From assembly GCA_036873135.1 (NCBI GenBank), contig JAPTYO010000007.1, forward strand, positions 22,178,763 through 22,242,762: 64,000 nucleotides of DNA, written 5' to 3'. This document shows, in pieces, positions 12,763 to 24,378 of this stretch; positions within the stretch are counted from its first letter, which is position 1, and each line of letters begins with the position of its first letter. Position numbers and translations under genes: made by a program. The notes under the pieces are model-generated. The model saw only the letters and a list, made by a program, of their open reading frames with translations. It made no database searches and was not told the DNA's origin. Origin of the DNA: Clarkia xantiana subsp. parviflora (Eukaryota > Streptophyta > Magnoliopsida > Myrtales > Onagraceae).

Positions 12763-13664
12763 AAAAAACGGGAAAGAGAGAGAGTTTCACATTTCGTGAG
12801 TGGACGGTTAGGATCGTTTGGATGGGGTTAAGAGATTCCGTATATTTTTTTTTAACTGCCGGTCTATCATAAAAAGCCATGAGAGAATATTCAAGGATCA
12901 TGTTGATTTATCTTTATCGAATACTTATATATAATAGAATATATAATATGATATGATGATGATGATTGAAGTTTCAGGTGAAGTATATATATATATATAT
13001 ATGGGTGGTGGTAATAGTATATTATTATTAGTATACTAATATAATGAAAGAATACACCGCACCGACGAGACGAACATGCATGCATGATTGGGTTAGAGCA
13101 TAACATGCAAATAAGATAAGATGTGAAATAGTGGGGGGTCAATTAATTAATAAGCATCATATATATGTATGTATATGCATATGCATATGGATGCAAATTG
13201 CCACCGACCGGATGATGTTGGCTCCTTTTGTCTGTCCTACGAACATTCTGTTTACAACTCTTATCTATTTTATTGGCAGTCTGTAAATTAAATTATTATT
13301 ATTATCTAAACGCTGTCAGTTTAATTACAAGTCATTTTATGATTTGGTATCTCAATTATTTATTTTTTTCAATTTAATTTTCGACATACCAGATTTATTG
13401 CTTTTTTACTTTTGTAAAAAAAATTATCATTAAATTTAATGTTAAAATCACAACATTACCTATATTTTTAGGTTCCAAATCCTTATTTGTTAAGCTCACG
13501 CTAAAATGTACGTCAAAATCGACCGGAAAAGTGGAAAGAAAACAAATTTGATGTATCAGACATCGAATCGTAAGAAAAAAATGATGAGACACCAAATTGC
13601 AAAATTACATATATTTATATTGTTTTTAGATTTTTAATTATAATATTATTATATGTAGTTTTCA
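12763..13664. other. Spacer, simple AT repeats
   Basis: Short TA runs near 12985-13000, a palindromic ATGCATATGCATATGCAT region near 13170-13195, and AT-rich sequence. No gene seen. Confidence 0.5.
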
Positions 13665-13672
13665 CTTTTCAG

Positions 13673-14442
13673 TAGGGGTGGCAATTGCTGACACGACACG
13701 ACGACACGATCTGACACGGACCTGCTTTTTTTCGTGTCCTGATCTACACGAAAATCTGACCGTGTCTGATAGATCTGTGACACGACTAGACACGTTTTTA
13801 GGCAAGTCCGTGTAGATCTGATCTGTAGGTCCACACGATAGACACGCATCGACACGACTTATTTGAAACTTAATATTTATATAAAGCCCAATAATTTTGC
13901 CAAAAAAAAAATATAATGATCAATAATAATTTTAAAAATATTGCAACTATTTAGTACATTAATCTATTTTAAAAAAACTTATAATATGATTGTCTGTAAT
14001 AATAAAAACTTCTATTGGCAAAAAAAACTTATAATATGATTTCATGTGCTAGCTTCAAGATAACTTGAAATTTAGATATCGGCTTATTTTGTTTGTAATG
14101 TTCGATTTTTTATATTTAAGTAATTTTTCTTTATGAACTTATTATTTGTATAATGAGAAGATTCAATTATTTCTCAAAATATGATGGTGCTTGATTTAGG
14201 ATGATTTTGTAACATTTGTAAAAGTTTTTGGGCTAAAAAGTGTAATATTTTTGGTGTAAAAACAAAATTCCGTGTCTCGTGTCTGTGTTCCGTGTGACAC
14301 GATATCTGCCAACTCCCGTGTGACACGAGAACTGTCTGTGTCATATTTAAAGTGATCTGTTTAGACACGAGAGATCTGTTGACACGTATGTCACTAGTGA
14401 CACGACACGAATCGACACGACACGACCTGTTTGCCACCCCTA
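13673..14442. mobile_element. hAT-type MITE with CGACACG motif arrays, exact 8-bp TSD
   Basis: Termini TAGGGGTGGCAA and TTGCCACCCCTA are perfect inverted repeats of 12 bases, flanked by an exact 8-bp duplication CTTTTCAG (13665-13672 and 14443-14450). Both subterminal regions (about 180 bases each) consist almost entirely of repeated GACACGA, ACACGA, GATCTG and complementary TCGTGTC words. The roughly 400-base middle is AT-rich and non-coding. An 8-bp duplication plus short ends starting (C/T)AGGG is diagnostic for hAT. There is no transposase frame, so the element is non-autonomous. The intact duplication suggests a comparatively young insertion. Confidence 0.9.
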
Positions 14443-14701
14443 CTTTTCAGTTTAATTTGTTACTACTTACAAGCTCAAAGAAAATAATGGATGCTATGGG
14501 CTTAGCTCCTCATTAAATTCATTATCGGACCTCTAAAGAAGGAACCCAAAAGAAGTAACCCAACCCGACTGGTATCTATCGGAAATCCATGAATCATGAT
14601 TTGACATTTATTGACAGCCCAATTTCGTATTTTTGCAGACCATCTACTCATCTAGTTTTCTTTTTATGTTTGTCTTCCAGGCCCTACACGTAAGCTTTTT
14701 C

Positions 14702-14762
<61 letters not shown>

Positions 14763-14763
14763 T
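14702..14763. repeat. (ATT)n microsatellite
   Basis: About 20 uninterrupted ATT units. Confidence 0.95.
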
Positions 14764-15110
14764 TACCAATAGAAGACAAGAAATTGTTGTAATGTAACTA
14801 TACTTGTACTTGATATAATACCCATTCTATTTCAATTATCTCATGGGATGGCGATATGGATGATGACAATGACTTCAAATATTATGAAGATTGAAGAAAA
14901 GTTCACCCATATTCCATCGATAGCTTTGGCCAAAAAAATATATTCCATCGATAGCTTATCGGGTCATTGATAATTAGTTACTGTTTTGGCTGGAAATTTT
15001 GGAAAATAATCATCTGCTTGATCACAGGTAAATAAACTTGTCACCTACTCTACTAAAAGAACTACGTTTTACGTTCGAATTTTGGAAGAAAAAAAAAACA
15101 ATATTTATAG

Positions 15111-15300
15111 CTTGTATTATATTTCTTAGAAACTAATTTGATGTGAATATAATAATTATTTTAAATATTAAAAAATCATACCGCAAATGTTTCCCTCGCA
15201 GTGTTACTTGTATTATATTTCTTAGAAACTAATTTGATGCGAGTATAATTATTTTAAATATTAAAAAATCGTACAACAAATGTTTTTCGCATAATGTTAT
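15111..15300. repeat. Two tandem copies of a ~96-bp unit
   Basis: Units start at 15111 and 15207 with CTTGTATTATATTTCTTAG and run through ATTATTTTAAATATT and a CGCAAATGTTT/ACAAATGTTT segment. Differences are few, mostly small indels and substitutions. Non-coding. Confidence 0.85.
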
Positions 15301-15442
15301 GTGGGTTATAATGTGGGTCTTGTAGGACGACAACCCTTTCAGAAAAAAAAAAAAAAAAAAACTACAATGAAAAGATTCTAACTACTTGAAAGCTATGCCC
15401 CAAGCTGGTCGAGGCCTTAATAATTCGAATGATACGTGCATT

Positions 15443-15498
15443 GCACATGTCGCGGACTTGACTAATATTTGCACATGTCGCGGACTTGACTAATATTT
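15443..15498. repeat. Exact 28-bp direct repeat, two copies
   Basis: GCACATGTCGCGGACTTGAC followed by TAATATTT occurs at 15443-15470 and immediately again at 15471-15498 without a mismatch, indicating recent slippage or duplication. Confidence 0.9.
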
Positions 15499-15504
15499 GA
15501 ACTC

Positions 15505-17610
15505 TTGAAGTGTTTGGCTGAACGTAATGTGAAATTATTTAAAATGTCTGCTTACAAGTAATGTTGCTAACTAATATAATTTTAAAATGCAGTGTTTAGT
15601 TATATTGTAATATGAAGTGTAATATAGATTACAGTATCTATGATTTGTAATGAGTATTATAATATAAATTTACTATGATTAGATTAATACATACAAGAGT
15701 ATACTATATCTTATATGATAGACTTAAATAATACTTATTTTGATAACAACTAATTTTTTAAACTTTATTTTTTGTGTTTAATACATATAATCTATTCATG
15801 AACTATAAAAACCAAATATTAAAACTAAATTCACATAGTTATTAAAATTTCATTAATTGAAACTTTTGATATAGTTTTATAAAATATTTTTTCATAAAAA
15901 TGTCATGCAAAAGACTTTACTCATTTTGTATGAAATAAATCAAATAATAATAATAATATAATAAACTATAAAGATCATACAATAGTAATAAAATGATAAA
16001 CACTCTGTAATGTTGGACGTAATTGCACATTACTTCCATTTTTTTGATATAATCTCACATTACAATAAATTTAGTTTGGACGTAATATCATATTACAATG
16101 AACTTCACTACTCGCACCAGGTCATCCCTTTAAGGGTAAATTGTTGGTCATGAATATCTTTTTATTTCCATGGTCATTAGCGCGGATTGAATCTCTGACC
16201 TTTGCTTAAGGGACGAAGTGCTGGACTATTACACCATATTACATGGTTTGAGCTGTGTTGTTGATAGGCCAGACAATGGTGCGGTGAAAATAAATAACCA
16301 TGATTTTTACACCATTTACCATTATGTTAACCGCATCATTATGATTCGTTACGGTTACGGTGATGGATTTTGTATCTACAATAGTTATGGTATTGCATCC
16401 AAAATCATGGTTATAACTATAACAATATATATATAATACAAAATATAATAATTTACCTAACCCTAATTCAGTAACATCACAACAACCGTTCATTTTTTTT
16501 TTAACATCCATAGCGTTGGTGTTGCAATGATCCATGACCCTTAAAATCTTAGTATGATTATTGTATTATTTTAGTTTTTATACATTGAATTCAGATTAAT
16601 CTTAATTTATTAGATGAGTTTGAAATTGGCTTTTTTAATTGATTATAGATACAAGTTAAAATATAGATATATGTGTAAAATCGTGATAAAAACTCATAAT
16701 TATAGATAGGAATATAGTACTAATTATAAATGTATTCATAATTATTATAATTATAATTAAATCATCTGAATAAACAATATAATATGATTAAGCTATTTAT
16801 AATAACCTAACCATTGCCAGGTTTAGTTGTTGGCGTTGCGTAGAGCCCAATACATTGAGCTTTATAAGATACAACTTAATTATCATGACACTCGCATCTC
16901 TATCATTCAAGTTTTCGTTTTAGAATAAAATAAAATATACGTACTTGATGTACTTCAAAATATATATTTGCCAATCTGAGCTAGAATCTTGTAAATAAAG
17001 AGCATTTAAAGTGTTAAATAAGTTGCAGAAACTATATAAAAATAACATGAGAGGTTTGGAAGAAAAGTAACATGAGAAGTATATAATGCGCGTAATGGAA
17101 ACATACAAAATGGAAACAATGTCTATACATAATATAATATTCATTACAAATATAAAACACACGATATGTTTTAGAAGTGATAATTTTTACTATCACGATG
17201 ATAATATGTAATTTATTCAATCGTCCATCCAAAATTGTGGTCAATTAAATTTTCAATTTACAAAACTAATTAAATAATTTTGTAAATATTAAAATTAAGA
17301 TCTAATATTTTTTTTCCTAATATTACAATAGTGTTTAAGCTATATTGGGCTCAGTTGATCTCCAATTTATGGTCGATTTTACTTAATTGGAACGTTAGTA
17401 TAAACAATTAGAATTTAGTTGTGATACTTTAAAAAAATACTTGCTTAAATTTATATATATTTAAACTATATTTAACGACTAATTTAGACAGGTGATTTAA
17501 AAAATACTAATTTCCGTCATTTTGAAACATAAACTATACTTTAAAACATATTTGTATAAAAAGATCATATTTTCCGAACATGTTTTTTTAAAATATTTTT
17601 ACATATTCAT
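15505..17610. other. AT-rich spacer with possible MITE and tRNA-like remnant
   Basis: Between about 15510 and 16110, words of the type ACGTAATGTGAAATTA at the left recur inverted near the right (CACATTACTTCC, CATATTACAATG), suggesting a degraded MITE, but no clean ends were found. On the minus strand at about 16170-16245, GGTGTAATAGTCCAG resembles an A box and GAGATTCAATCC a B box, so a tRNA-derived SINE head is possible. No protein gene is supported. Confidence 0.3.
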
Positions 17611-17614
17611 TCAT

Positions 17615-20600
17615 TAATACTTTTTTTTTTCCCAAGAAGATACTTTATTATAAGCAACGAAACTAATCAATCTGGATTACAATCTAAAATTAAAATAGAT
17701 AAAAGAGGAGAAGGGGTATTGCAACCCAATTGGCCGGACACATCTCCTTTCTGGAATAGATAGCCACCCAGTTAACACTTCGATTAGCGCCTCGTCGAAT
17801 AATCTTCCAATCAACGGTTTGAATCAAGCTTTCCATGTGGCGAATGGAGCTAATAATTTTTTCAAACCTCCAGTCGGGGTTTGTCGTCGTTTGTCGAATT
17901 TGGTTAATGATGTATTCCGCATCCGACTCAGTAACGAATTCCCTCCATTGGTGATGAACCGCAAGTTCGAGACCTTGTAGAATCGCCTTAGACTCCGTCA
18001 TGCCTGCACTAAACTCCCTGGTTCCAGTGTTTCAACCCGCAATTAAATTTTCGAATTCATTCCTTGCCACAACTCCAGTACCACCCCATCCTGAAAGTGA
18101 TGACCATGAGCCATCACAGCAAATGGAAGTGACGCCATGAGGTGGAGCAATCCAGGTAGAAGCAATTTCAGGAGCGTGACCAAAGTATGTTGGAGACAAT
18201 TTGTTATTACGTGGAGCATCCCAAATTTCAGCAACAAACTTCATTATATGCTCCAAAACCCTGCGTGGGTTGGGATGATCCCTTTGATACAATGTTCTAC
18301 ATCGTTCCTTCCAGATCTCCCAAGCCCAAATTTCCACTTTAAGACGAATAAATTCTGCATTTACACCCTCCCGGCTCGCCCTGTCCAATATGTCTCCTAG
18401 CCACTCCACCCAATTAGGTCCGAAGCCGTGGTTTCATCTGAAGCCTAGACCACCAAACCATACTAGGATTGTCTATCCACATCCTAACAAGGCATGATCA
18501 ATGGTTTCCGCGCAATCACAAAAGGGTACTTAGATTCCACTTGAAAACCCCTCTGATTTGTTCGTCGAAAGTCGGCAATGCTCGCGCACAACTCTTTCAA
18601 ATAAATGTTTGACATTTGGAGGAGATCTCCCATTCCAAATTCCCTTCCAAACTTGAGGGAAAACGCTTCTTGAAGTGGATGTTTGTGGAGGTGGATCCGC
18701 TTGCTCTCTTTCGCGAAGACGACGATAAACCAATCTTGGTAATGCAACCCTTATTTTGGAACTTGGCCAAACAAGTTTATCTTCAGTGGAATTGCTTCTC
18801 CTTACATGAATATTGTATATAGCATGTGCTTCCTCCCCTGACAAAGCTTGTGTTATCTGCTCAAGGTTCCAAATGTTGTCAGGAGGCCTAAGCAACTCAG
18901 ACACTTTTAAGCTCACATTGACTCCAACTCTATTGCTTCCTAGCCGATGCCCGGGCAAATCCGGAATCTAAGGATCGTGGAAAACCCGAATAGACTCCCC
19001 ATTTTCAACATGCCAAATACCCTCCTGAGCAAGTATGTGACGTCCCATAAGTATACTCGACCATGTCCATTGTTGGGATCAAAATGACGTGGCCTTAAAC
19101 TTCAAGTAATGGAATTCGAGGTATCGCCGTAGGCTAGCTCTCTTAGGTATCTTTTTTTGAATTCTTGGGTACTTAGCTTCCTTTTGAGGTTTGTGTGAGT
19201 CGAGGACCTGAAAAGGGGTGGGGATGGCCCATGATTCCACTCCGAAGCTTAAGTTAGTAATGTACTTAGAGAGAATAATATAGAGTATTTAGAAAAACTT
19301 GTAAGTATTGAGAGGGTTCCCATATTTATAGGAAAAGATTACCGACTTCAAGTGGCGGCTACTGTGCCCTGATTGGTTGTTTAATGGCAGTGGCTGCCTT
19401 TCTCTGTTTGGCTTGGGAGAGACGGTGAGAAGTCAGTAGGTGACAAGCACATCGCCATCTGGTGCCTCTTCCTTAGGAGGAATGTTACGTGGTATGGAGA
19501 ACGGTGAGCAGGTCGCCAGCTGGTGCCTCTTCCTTCAGAGGGAAGTCTTCTAGAGGCGGCGAGCAGGTCTCCACCTGTCATTTCCTTAAGAGGGAAGGTT
19601 TCTCCTAAATCCCTGATGATCGACTCGACTTAACTCGCACCTTGAGAAGGAAAGATTTGGTCTTCGAATCGACTTACTCTTTTTTAAGAGGGGAGCCCTG
19701 GACAACCTTTTCGCCTTGTCCCTTATGGTTGTTGTCTGGGAATTCGACTTCTGTTTGTAGGATAGTCGACCATTCATCTTCATCTCCTTACTCTGGACTC
19801 GAATGGTCGATCATACGTTCTTTTGAGATCTCAACTTTTGTTATGTCGACTTGTACTAGGTTGCCTCGAATCATATCCAACACCCATGACGACCTCCCAC
19901 CTTTTGTTGCCTCCATAAACTTCGATCTTGGATAATAGATGCCCTTAAGAACCCTAACCCAAAGTGCATCAGGTTCATTTTGAACTCGCCAAGCTGTTTT
20001 TGTGAGCATTGCTTGATTAAAAGCTCTCATGTCACGAAATCCAAGGCCGTCTAATTCCTTAGCCAATGTCATACGAGTCCACCGCTTCCAATGCAATCTC
20101 CTCTCGTCTCCTTTTTGACCCCACAAAAAATGAGCCACCATTGAATTGATATCATCACGCCACGAGATAGGGAAAGAAAAAAGAGCCATCGCATAAGTGG
20201 GAATGGCCATAATCACCGCCTTGATAAGTACCTCCTTCCCCGCATTATTTAGGAAGAGGTTCTTCCATCCATGAATTTTATTGGCCACCCGATCCTTAAG
20301 AAAACCCAATGCCTCCTTTTTTTTATCATCCACATATCGTAGGGAGCCCCAAATATTTCTCGGACGCTTCCACCGCTTGAATTCCTAGCACATTCACCAC
20401 ACCCATCTTGGTATTATCATTAACATTTGACCCGAAAAAGATCTCTGATTTGGCATGGTTGATACTTTGGCCGGATGCTCTGCTATAGGCGGTAAGTATT
20501 TCTTTCAAAGCCCTTGAATTTCGCTCATCGGCCTTAATGAAGAATAGAGAGTCATCCGCAAAGAACAAATGGTGAAGCTGCGGGCAAGCACGTCGGATGC

Positions 20601-21090
20601 TCATACCTGTTAAAATTATGCGTTCCGCTGCACTCATGATATGTCTCGACAACACATCAGCCACTAATATAAATAAGTAAGGAGAAAGAGGATCTTCTTG
20701 GTGAATACCTCGTGTTGGTTGAAAACGACTCGTTTTCTTGCCGTTCACAACCACACTATATTGGACAAATGTAACACACTGATTCACCAAATGGATCTGC
20801 CGATCATCAAACTCATATGTATGGAGGACTTTAAAGAGAAAGTCTCATTCTACTCGATCATAAGCCTTATTCATATCGATTTTTACGGCTGCTTCCTTCC
20901 TCACTCTCCCGTCTTTCATCCGCAAATGGTGAAAGGCCTCGCGAGCAATAATAATATTGTCATGAATTAACCTGCCTGACACGAAAGCACTTTGGAACGG
21001 TGATATAACATCAGGTAGTAGTAACTTCAGCCGATTAACGATAATTTTTAAAATTATTTTATAGCTGAAATTACAAAGATTATAATATAC
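17615..21090 (-). mobile_element. Large degenerate LINE fragment (RT, zinc knuckle, RNase H)
   Basis: Reading the minus strand from right to left gives the expected order of a plant L1-type ORF2. Reverse transcriptase comes first (20330-21050; 'SAFVSGRLIHDNIIIA', 'DMNKAYDRVE', 'DPLSPYLF', catalytic 'FADDSLFF'). The C-terminal RT/thumb region follows (19860-20330). The zf-RVT region lies at 18480-19060 ('WSSILMGRHIL', 'KLVWPSSKI'). RNase H is at 17690-18410 ('CCDGSW', 'TESDAEYI', 'RRGANRSVNW'). An A-tail lies at 17615-17630 (T-run on +). Frames are broken several times and the 5' end is missing, so it is a pseudogene. LTR-like sequence (19071-19850) lies between the thumb and zf-RVT parts. About 25 bases of LINE reading appear on both sides of it (SSWVLDMIRG versus QWTWSSILMG), so two LINE copies may be juxtaposed. 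Confidence 0.85.
19071..19850 (+). repeat. LTR-like dispersed repeat, copy 2, within LINE sequence
   Basis: Begins TGTTGGGATCAAAATGACGT and follows the same block order as 994-1700, including GTATCGCCGTAGGCTAGCTC, GGGGTGGGGAT, ATTCCACTCCGAAGCTTAAG, a TATTTATAGG segment, reiterated AGCAGGTCGCCA/CCTTAAGAGG words and GTCGACCATTCATCTT near the end. It separates LINE thumb and zf-RVT sequences, so it arrived after the LINE. No protein is encoded. A target duplication is not clear. Confidence 0.55.
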
Positions 21091-21213
21091 ATGCTTTAAT
21101 ATACTATAGATATTCATATTCATTAAAAATCCTAATCTAAATAATATTCCATTTGTAGATTCAGAAAACTTTATTTTGGAAAAAATTCTTACCTTTTGAA
21201 AGTGCATTCCATT

Positions 21214-21769
21214 TAGGGGTGAGCAAATTACCCAGTTGGAACCGGAACCGGACCGGAACCGGTCATTTGGTAGGTTCTGGGTTGTTGTAAATGGTTCTGG
21301 TACGGTTCTGGGATTAAATTTCAAGAACCGGTATTTTCGGTTCCGGTTCCGGGATAAGCTTTCGGGTACCCAAATACCCGGAACCGGAACCGTTATATAT
21401 ATATAAATTAAAAAAACACTAAACATTTAACAAATTTAAAATTGGTTTGTGGAAAATGTTATAACTATTTTTATGATTCACTTGGTATAACATAAATTTC
21501 AGTTTCAATTGGCTACCGAGAACCCGGTTCCAACTGGGTATCCAGAACCCGGTTCCAACTAGTACCTAAAATTATATTATTTAGTTTGAAAATTTGTAAC
21601 CGGTTCCTTAACGGGTACCCGGAACCGATTGGCTCTTAACGGTTCTGGTACGGTTCCGGTTCCTAAATGTTCTGGTACGGTTCTGGGTAATAAAGTTAGG
21701 AACCGTTTAGTATTGGTCTGGTTCTGGGATACCCTAAAAGTACTGGGTACCCGGAACCGCTCACCCCTA
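21214..21769. mobile_element. hAT-type MITE with GGAACCGG motif arrays, exact 8-bp TSD
   Basis: Ends TAGGGGTGAGCA and complementary GCTCACCCCTA are inverted, flanked by an exact 8-bp duplication ATTCCATT (21206-21213, 21770-21777). Both sides of the element are packed with GGAACCGG, CGGTTCC, GGTTCTGG and GGTACCCG words. A short AT-rich centre (about 21400-21500) separates the two arrays. Non-coding; hAT by duplication length and termini. It sits at the 5' edge of the large LINE fragment. Confidence 0.9.
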
Positions 21770-21777
21770 ATTCCATT

Positions 21778-23965
21778 GGGAATTTTATAGGTCTACTGGA
21801 AGGAACTAATATACAGCCGCAAAAATCAGAAGCTTCCTTAACTTAACCATTAATTTTAATTACTGATTATTATTAACAAAAAAAAAAAAAGAGAGAAAAT
21901 ATGAGAAGCTTCGTCATATCAAGGATTGAATTGAAATGGTAAGGTGTTGTTTGGAAGTTAGGATAAAGGCCAGGCCTTGAAAGTCGCTCGACACGTCGTC
22001 CCACGTTTAAGAATCCCGCGCCGGCCGTTCCCCTGTTGTAATGTTATTGATCCGACCCGACCCGACGAACAATCCTTTCTTTTGCAGCTCAGCTTGGTCG
22101 GCTAAGCTCGGAATCACATAAGCTTGGCTGCCGGCTCAGTGGAATGGGGTTGAAAACTTGAAATGGAACTTTGACCGTTGACCATCGGCTGACTCTTCAA
22201 ATCAAAGTTCAAATTCGAAGACATTTTGTGGTACCCAACTCCTACTTGCCGTTTTGCTTTGGCATGTCGCTGTCCATTAAAAAAAACGAAATTAATAATA
22301 AAATCGATACGTAAATTTAATCCAATTAGAAATTACTATTGGAATTTTGATTTTTTAAAATTAGTTATATGACGACTTTTACTTTTCAAATAAATTGTTA
22401 CATATATTACAATATATGTAAACTGGAGAGAAAATTTGTATATTTTAGTTACATGACGTCTTTTGATGTGTAATTAGATGAGTTAGACAAAAATAACAGA
22501 AAAGAGATGAAACGCATTTAATTGAACGTTTAATTTGAAATCCCTCAATTTCGACGATGTTTTTCAATTAAACATCTAATTAATTGTATTTGACAGCATT
22601 TTTTTTCGATTTCTTAACAAATTCATCACAATTTTTTTTTTTTTCATTTTCTTAACTAATTCATCACAATTTTTTTTTCATTTTCTTAACTAATTCATGT
22701 TCATTTCTGTCCAATTTGACGTAAATTAAAATAAATGTAACAATTAGATCGAAATAGAACGATCTAATCAATTTAAAAAATTAAAATTTGAATAATAATT
22801 TGCAATTATATCAAATCTGGTAGTAATTTTGTTATTAGCGCTTAATAAAAGCGAAAAGTAGATGGATGAGTAAAATAATCTGAATTTGAGACTGATAATT
22901 GTTAATTAATATATAGTTTATTAAAACAAGTTGAAATAATATATTACACTGAAGAGATAGTATGTCCGTAATTCCAAATGTAGCCTCGCTTTTTAAATAT
23001 CGTATTTATATTTTCATTATATGCATATTTAAAAGTAACTATTTAAAAAGAAATTATTTAAACAATTACACATATTTTTAAGAAAACACAAGCACGTTAA
23101 TTAAGCTACATAGTATCACATTCACGAGGAGCAACGAAGCACAGACATGCTCTCGCTCTTCGAGGTTCTGCCACGTATATGGAGCTATTTCTTTTAATTT
23201 ATTATTATTAAATAAATTAATACTTATATAAAAATAATTCAAAATTTGTAAGAATGAAGCGTGCAAATGTATGGGCTTGGCTGTTCCGTTATTTCTGTCG
23301 GGTCGAGACTCACGCCACTGAATTTTCTCACCGGTCACCGATCCTCTTCCAATCCTCCCTCTTGTTATTATTATTATTAAATGTTAATTATTGATGAAAT
23401 AATTTGAGGGTATAATTGCCATTTTTTCTTTGCTTTATATCATCATCATCATCAATCAAATGTCTTGATGTCTTCTTCTACAGAAAAAATCAAGTTGATA
23501 TTCTATTACTATTGGCAAAAATAAAATAAAAATTCTACTACTATAAATAACAAAATATAATCAAATAAAATCTCTGAAACTTAATCTATAATCTTACTTC
23601 TATAATAATCTTAATTGATTTATCTATGTATATTAATGTTAAAAAATCTACTGGTGCTTGTCTTTTACTGATTTAGATCATTTATATGAGTTAATTAATT
23701 AATACGATTACAATATACAAGCTCATAAAAGGAATTTGCAAAGCATTTTAATTATTAATATACTTTTTTTTTATACTTGTCGAAATAAATAAAAATAATA
23801 AAGAGAAGAAGAAGAGATAGAGATAGATTGATAGAAGGCCCTCCTATTCTCTTAAGTGTTAAGTCATATTTATATTCCTTATAAAATAATAATAATATAA
23901 TATTGTTTCTACATTTTGTTTCATAGTATTAATAATTAATGAATGAATTAATAATGGTTGGGCTG
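21778..23965. other. Spacer upstream of IPCS
   Basis: A GC-richer patch at 21960-22160 (GCGCCGGCCG, CCGACCCGACCCGACG) is followed by AT-rich sequence. Near 22595-22700 a CTTAACTAATTCATCACAATT-like word with a T-run is repeated three times. No gene seen. Confidence 0.5.
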
Positions 23966-23969
23966 GGTG

Positions 23970-23977
23970 TATAAAAA
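23970..23977 (+). promoter_or_regulatory. Probable TATA box of IPCS
   Basis: TATAAAAA in a GGGTG/CGC context, followed by a transition from AT-rich spacer to a pyrimidine-rich leader at about 23995-24300. It is the only good TATA match upstream of the leader. The implied start of transcription is near 24000, leaving a leader of about 370 bases. Confidence 0.55.
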
Positions 23978-24314
23978 CGCATCCTTTAGCGAATTCTCTC
24001 AACTCAACTGTCTCTGCGTGTAAAACTCGCGTTCAAGACGGCAGGCAGCTTTCTCTTCCAGAATCGAATATCTGAGCGCACTCACACGGATTCCCCTTTC
24101 CTCCTTCTCCTCTGCTCAACCTTGAGAATTGATCGTAATCACCATCTCTCAAAGTACCCGCTTTCTTTCGCTTAATCAAGAACCTTGTCCTTTCCGCCCC
24201 ACCCCTAGAAATTTCTGCTTGATCTTGAGATCCCATCTTCACTCCTCATCATAATCTCTCTAATATCGTCACTGGGTCTTCATTTATTGCTGCCTTCCTT
24301 GTTGAAATTTAGCC

Positions 24315-24335
24315 ATGTCGGCCCCGACAGCATGA
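24315..24335 (+). promoter_or_regulatory. Upstream ORF in the IPCS leader
   Basis: A six-codon reading frame (MSAPTA, stop) begins in a reasonable context (GCCATGTCG). A second six-codon frame (MRLVWN, 24332-24352) overlaps its end. Both end before the IPCS start at 24379. An ATG at 24343 is in frame with IPCS and would add 12 residues. Such short frames can lower translation of the main frame (established for plant uORFs in general; inference here). Confidence 0.5.
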
Positions 24336-24378
24336 GACTAGTATGGAACTGAGAATTTACTCGCCAACAAGACAGACG

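Noticed and set aside
14702..14763. CRISPR-like array
   Set aside because: Simple (ATT)n microsatellite; no spacer/repeat alternation anywhere in the window, and the genome is a plant's.
16170..16245. tRNA gene on the minus strand
   Set aside because: A- and B-box-like words are present, but I could not fold acceptor and anticodon stems; at best a SINE head.
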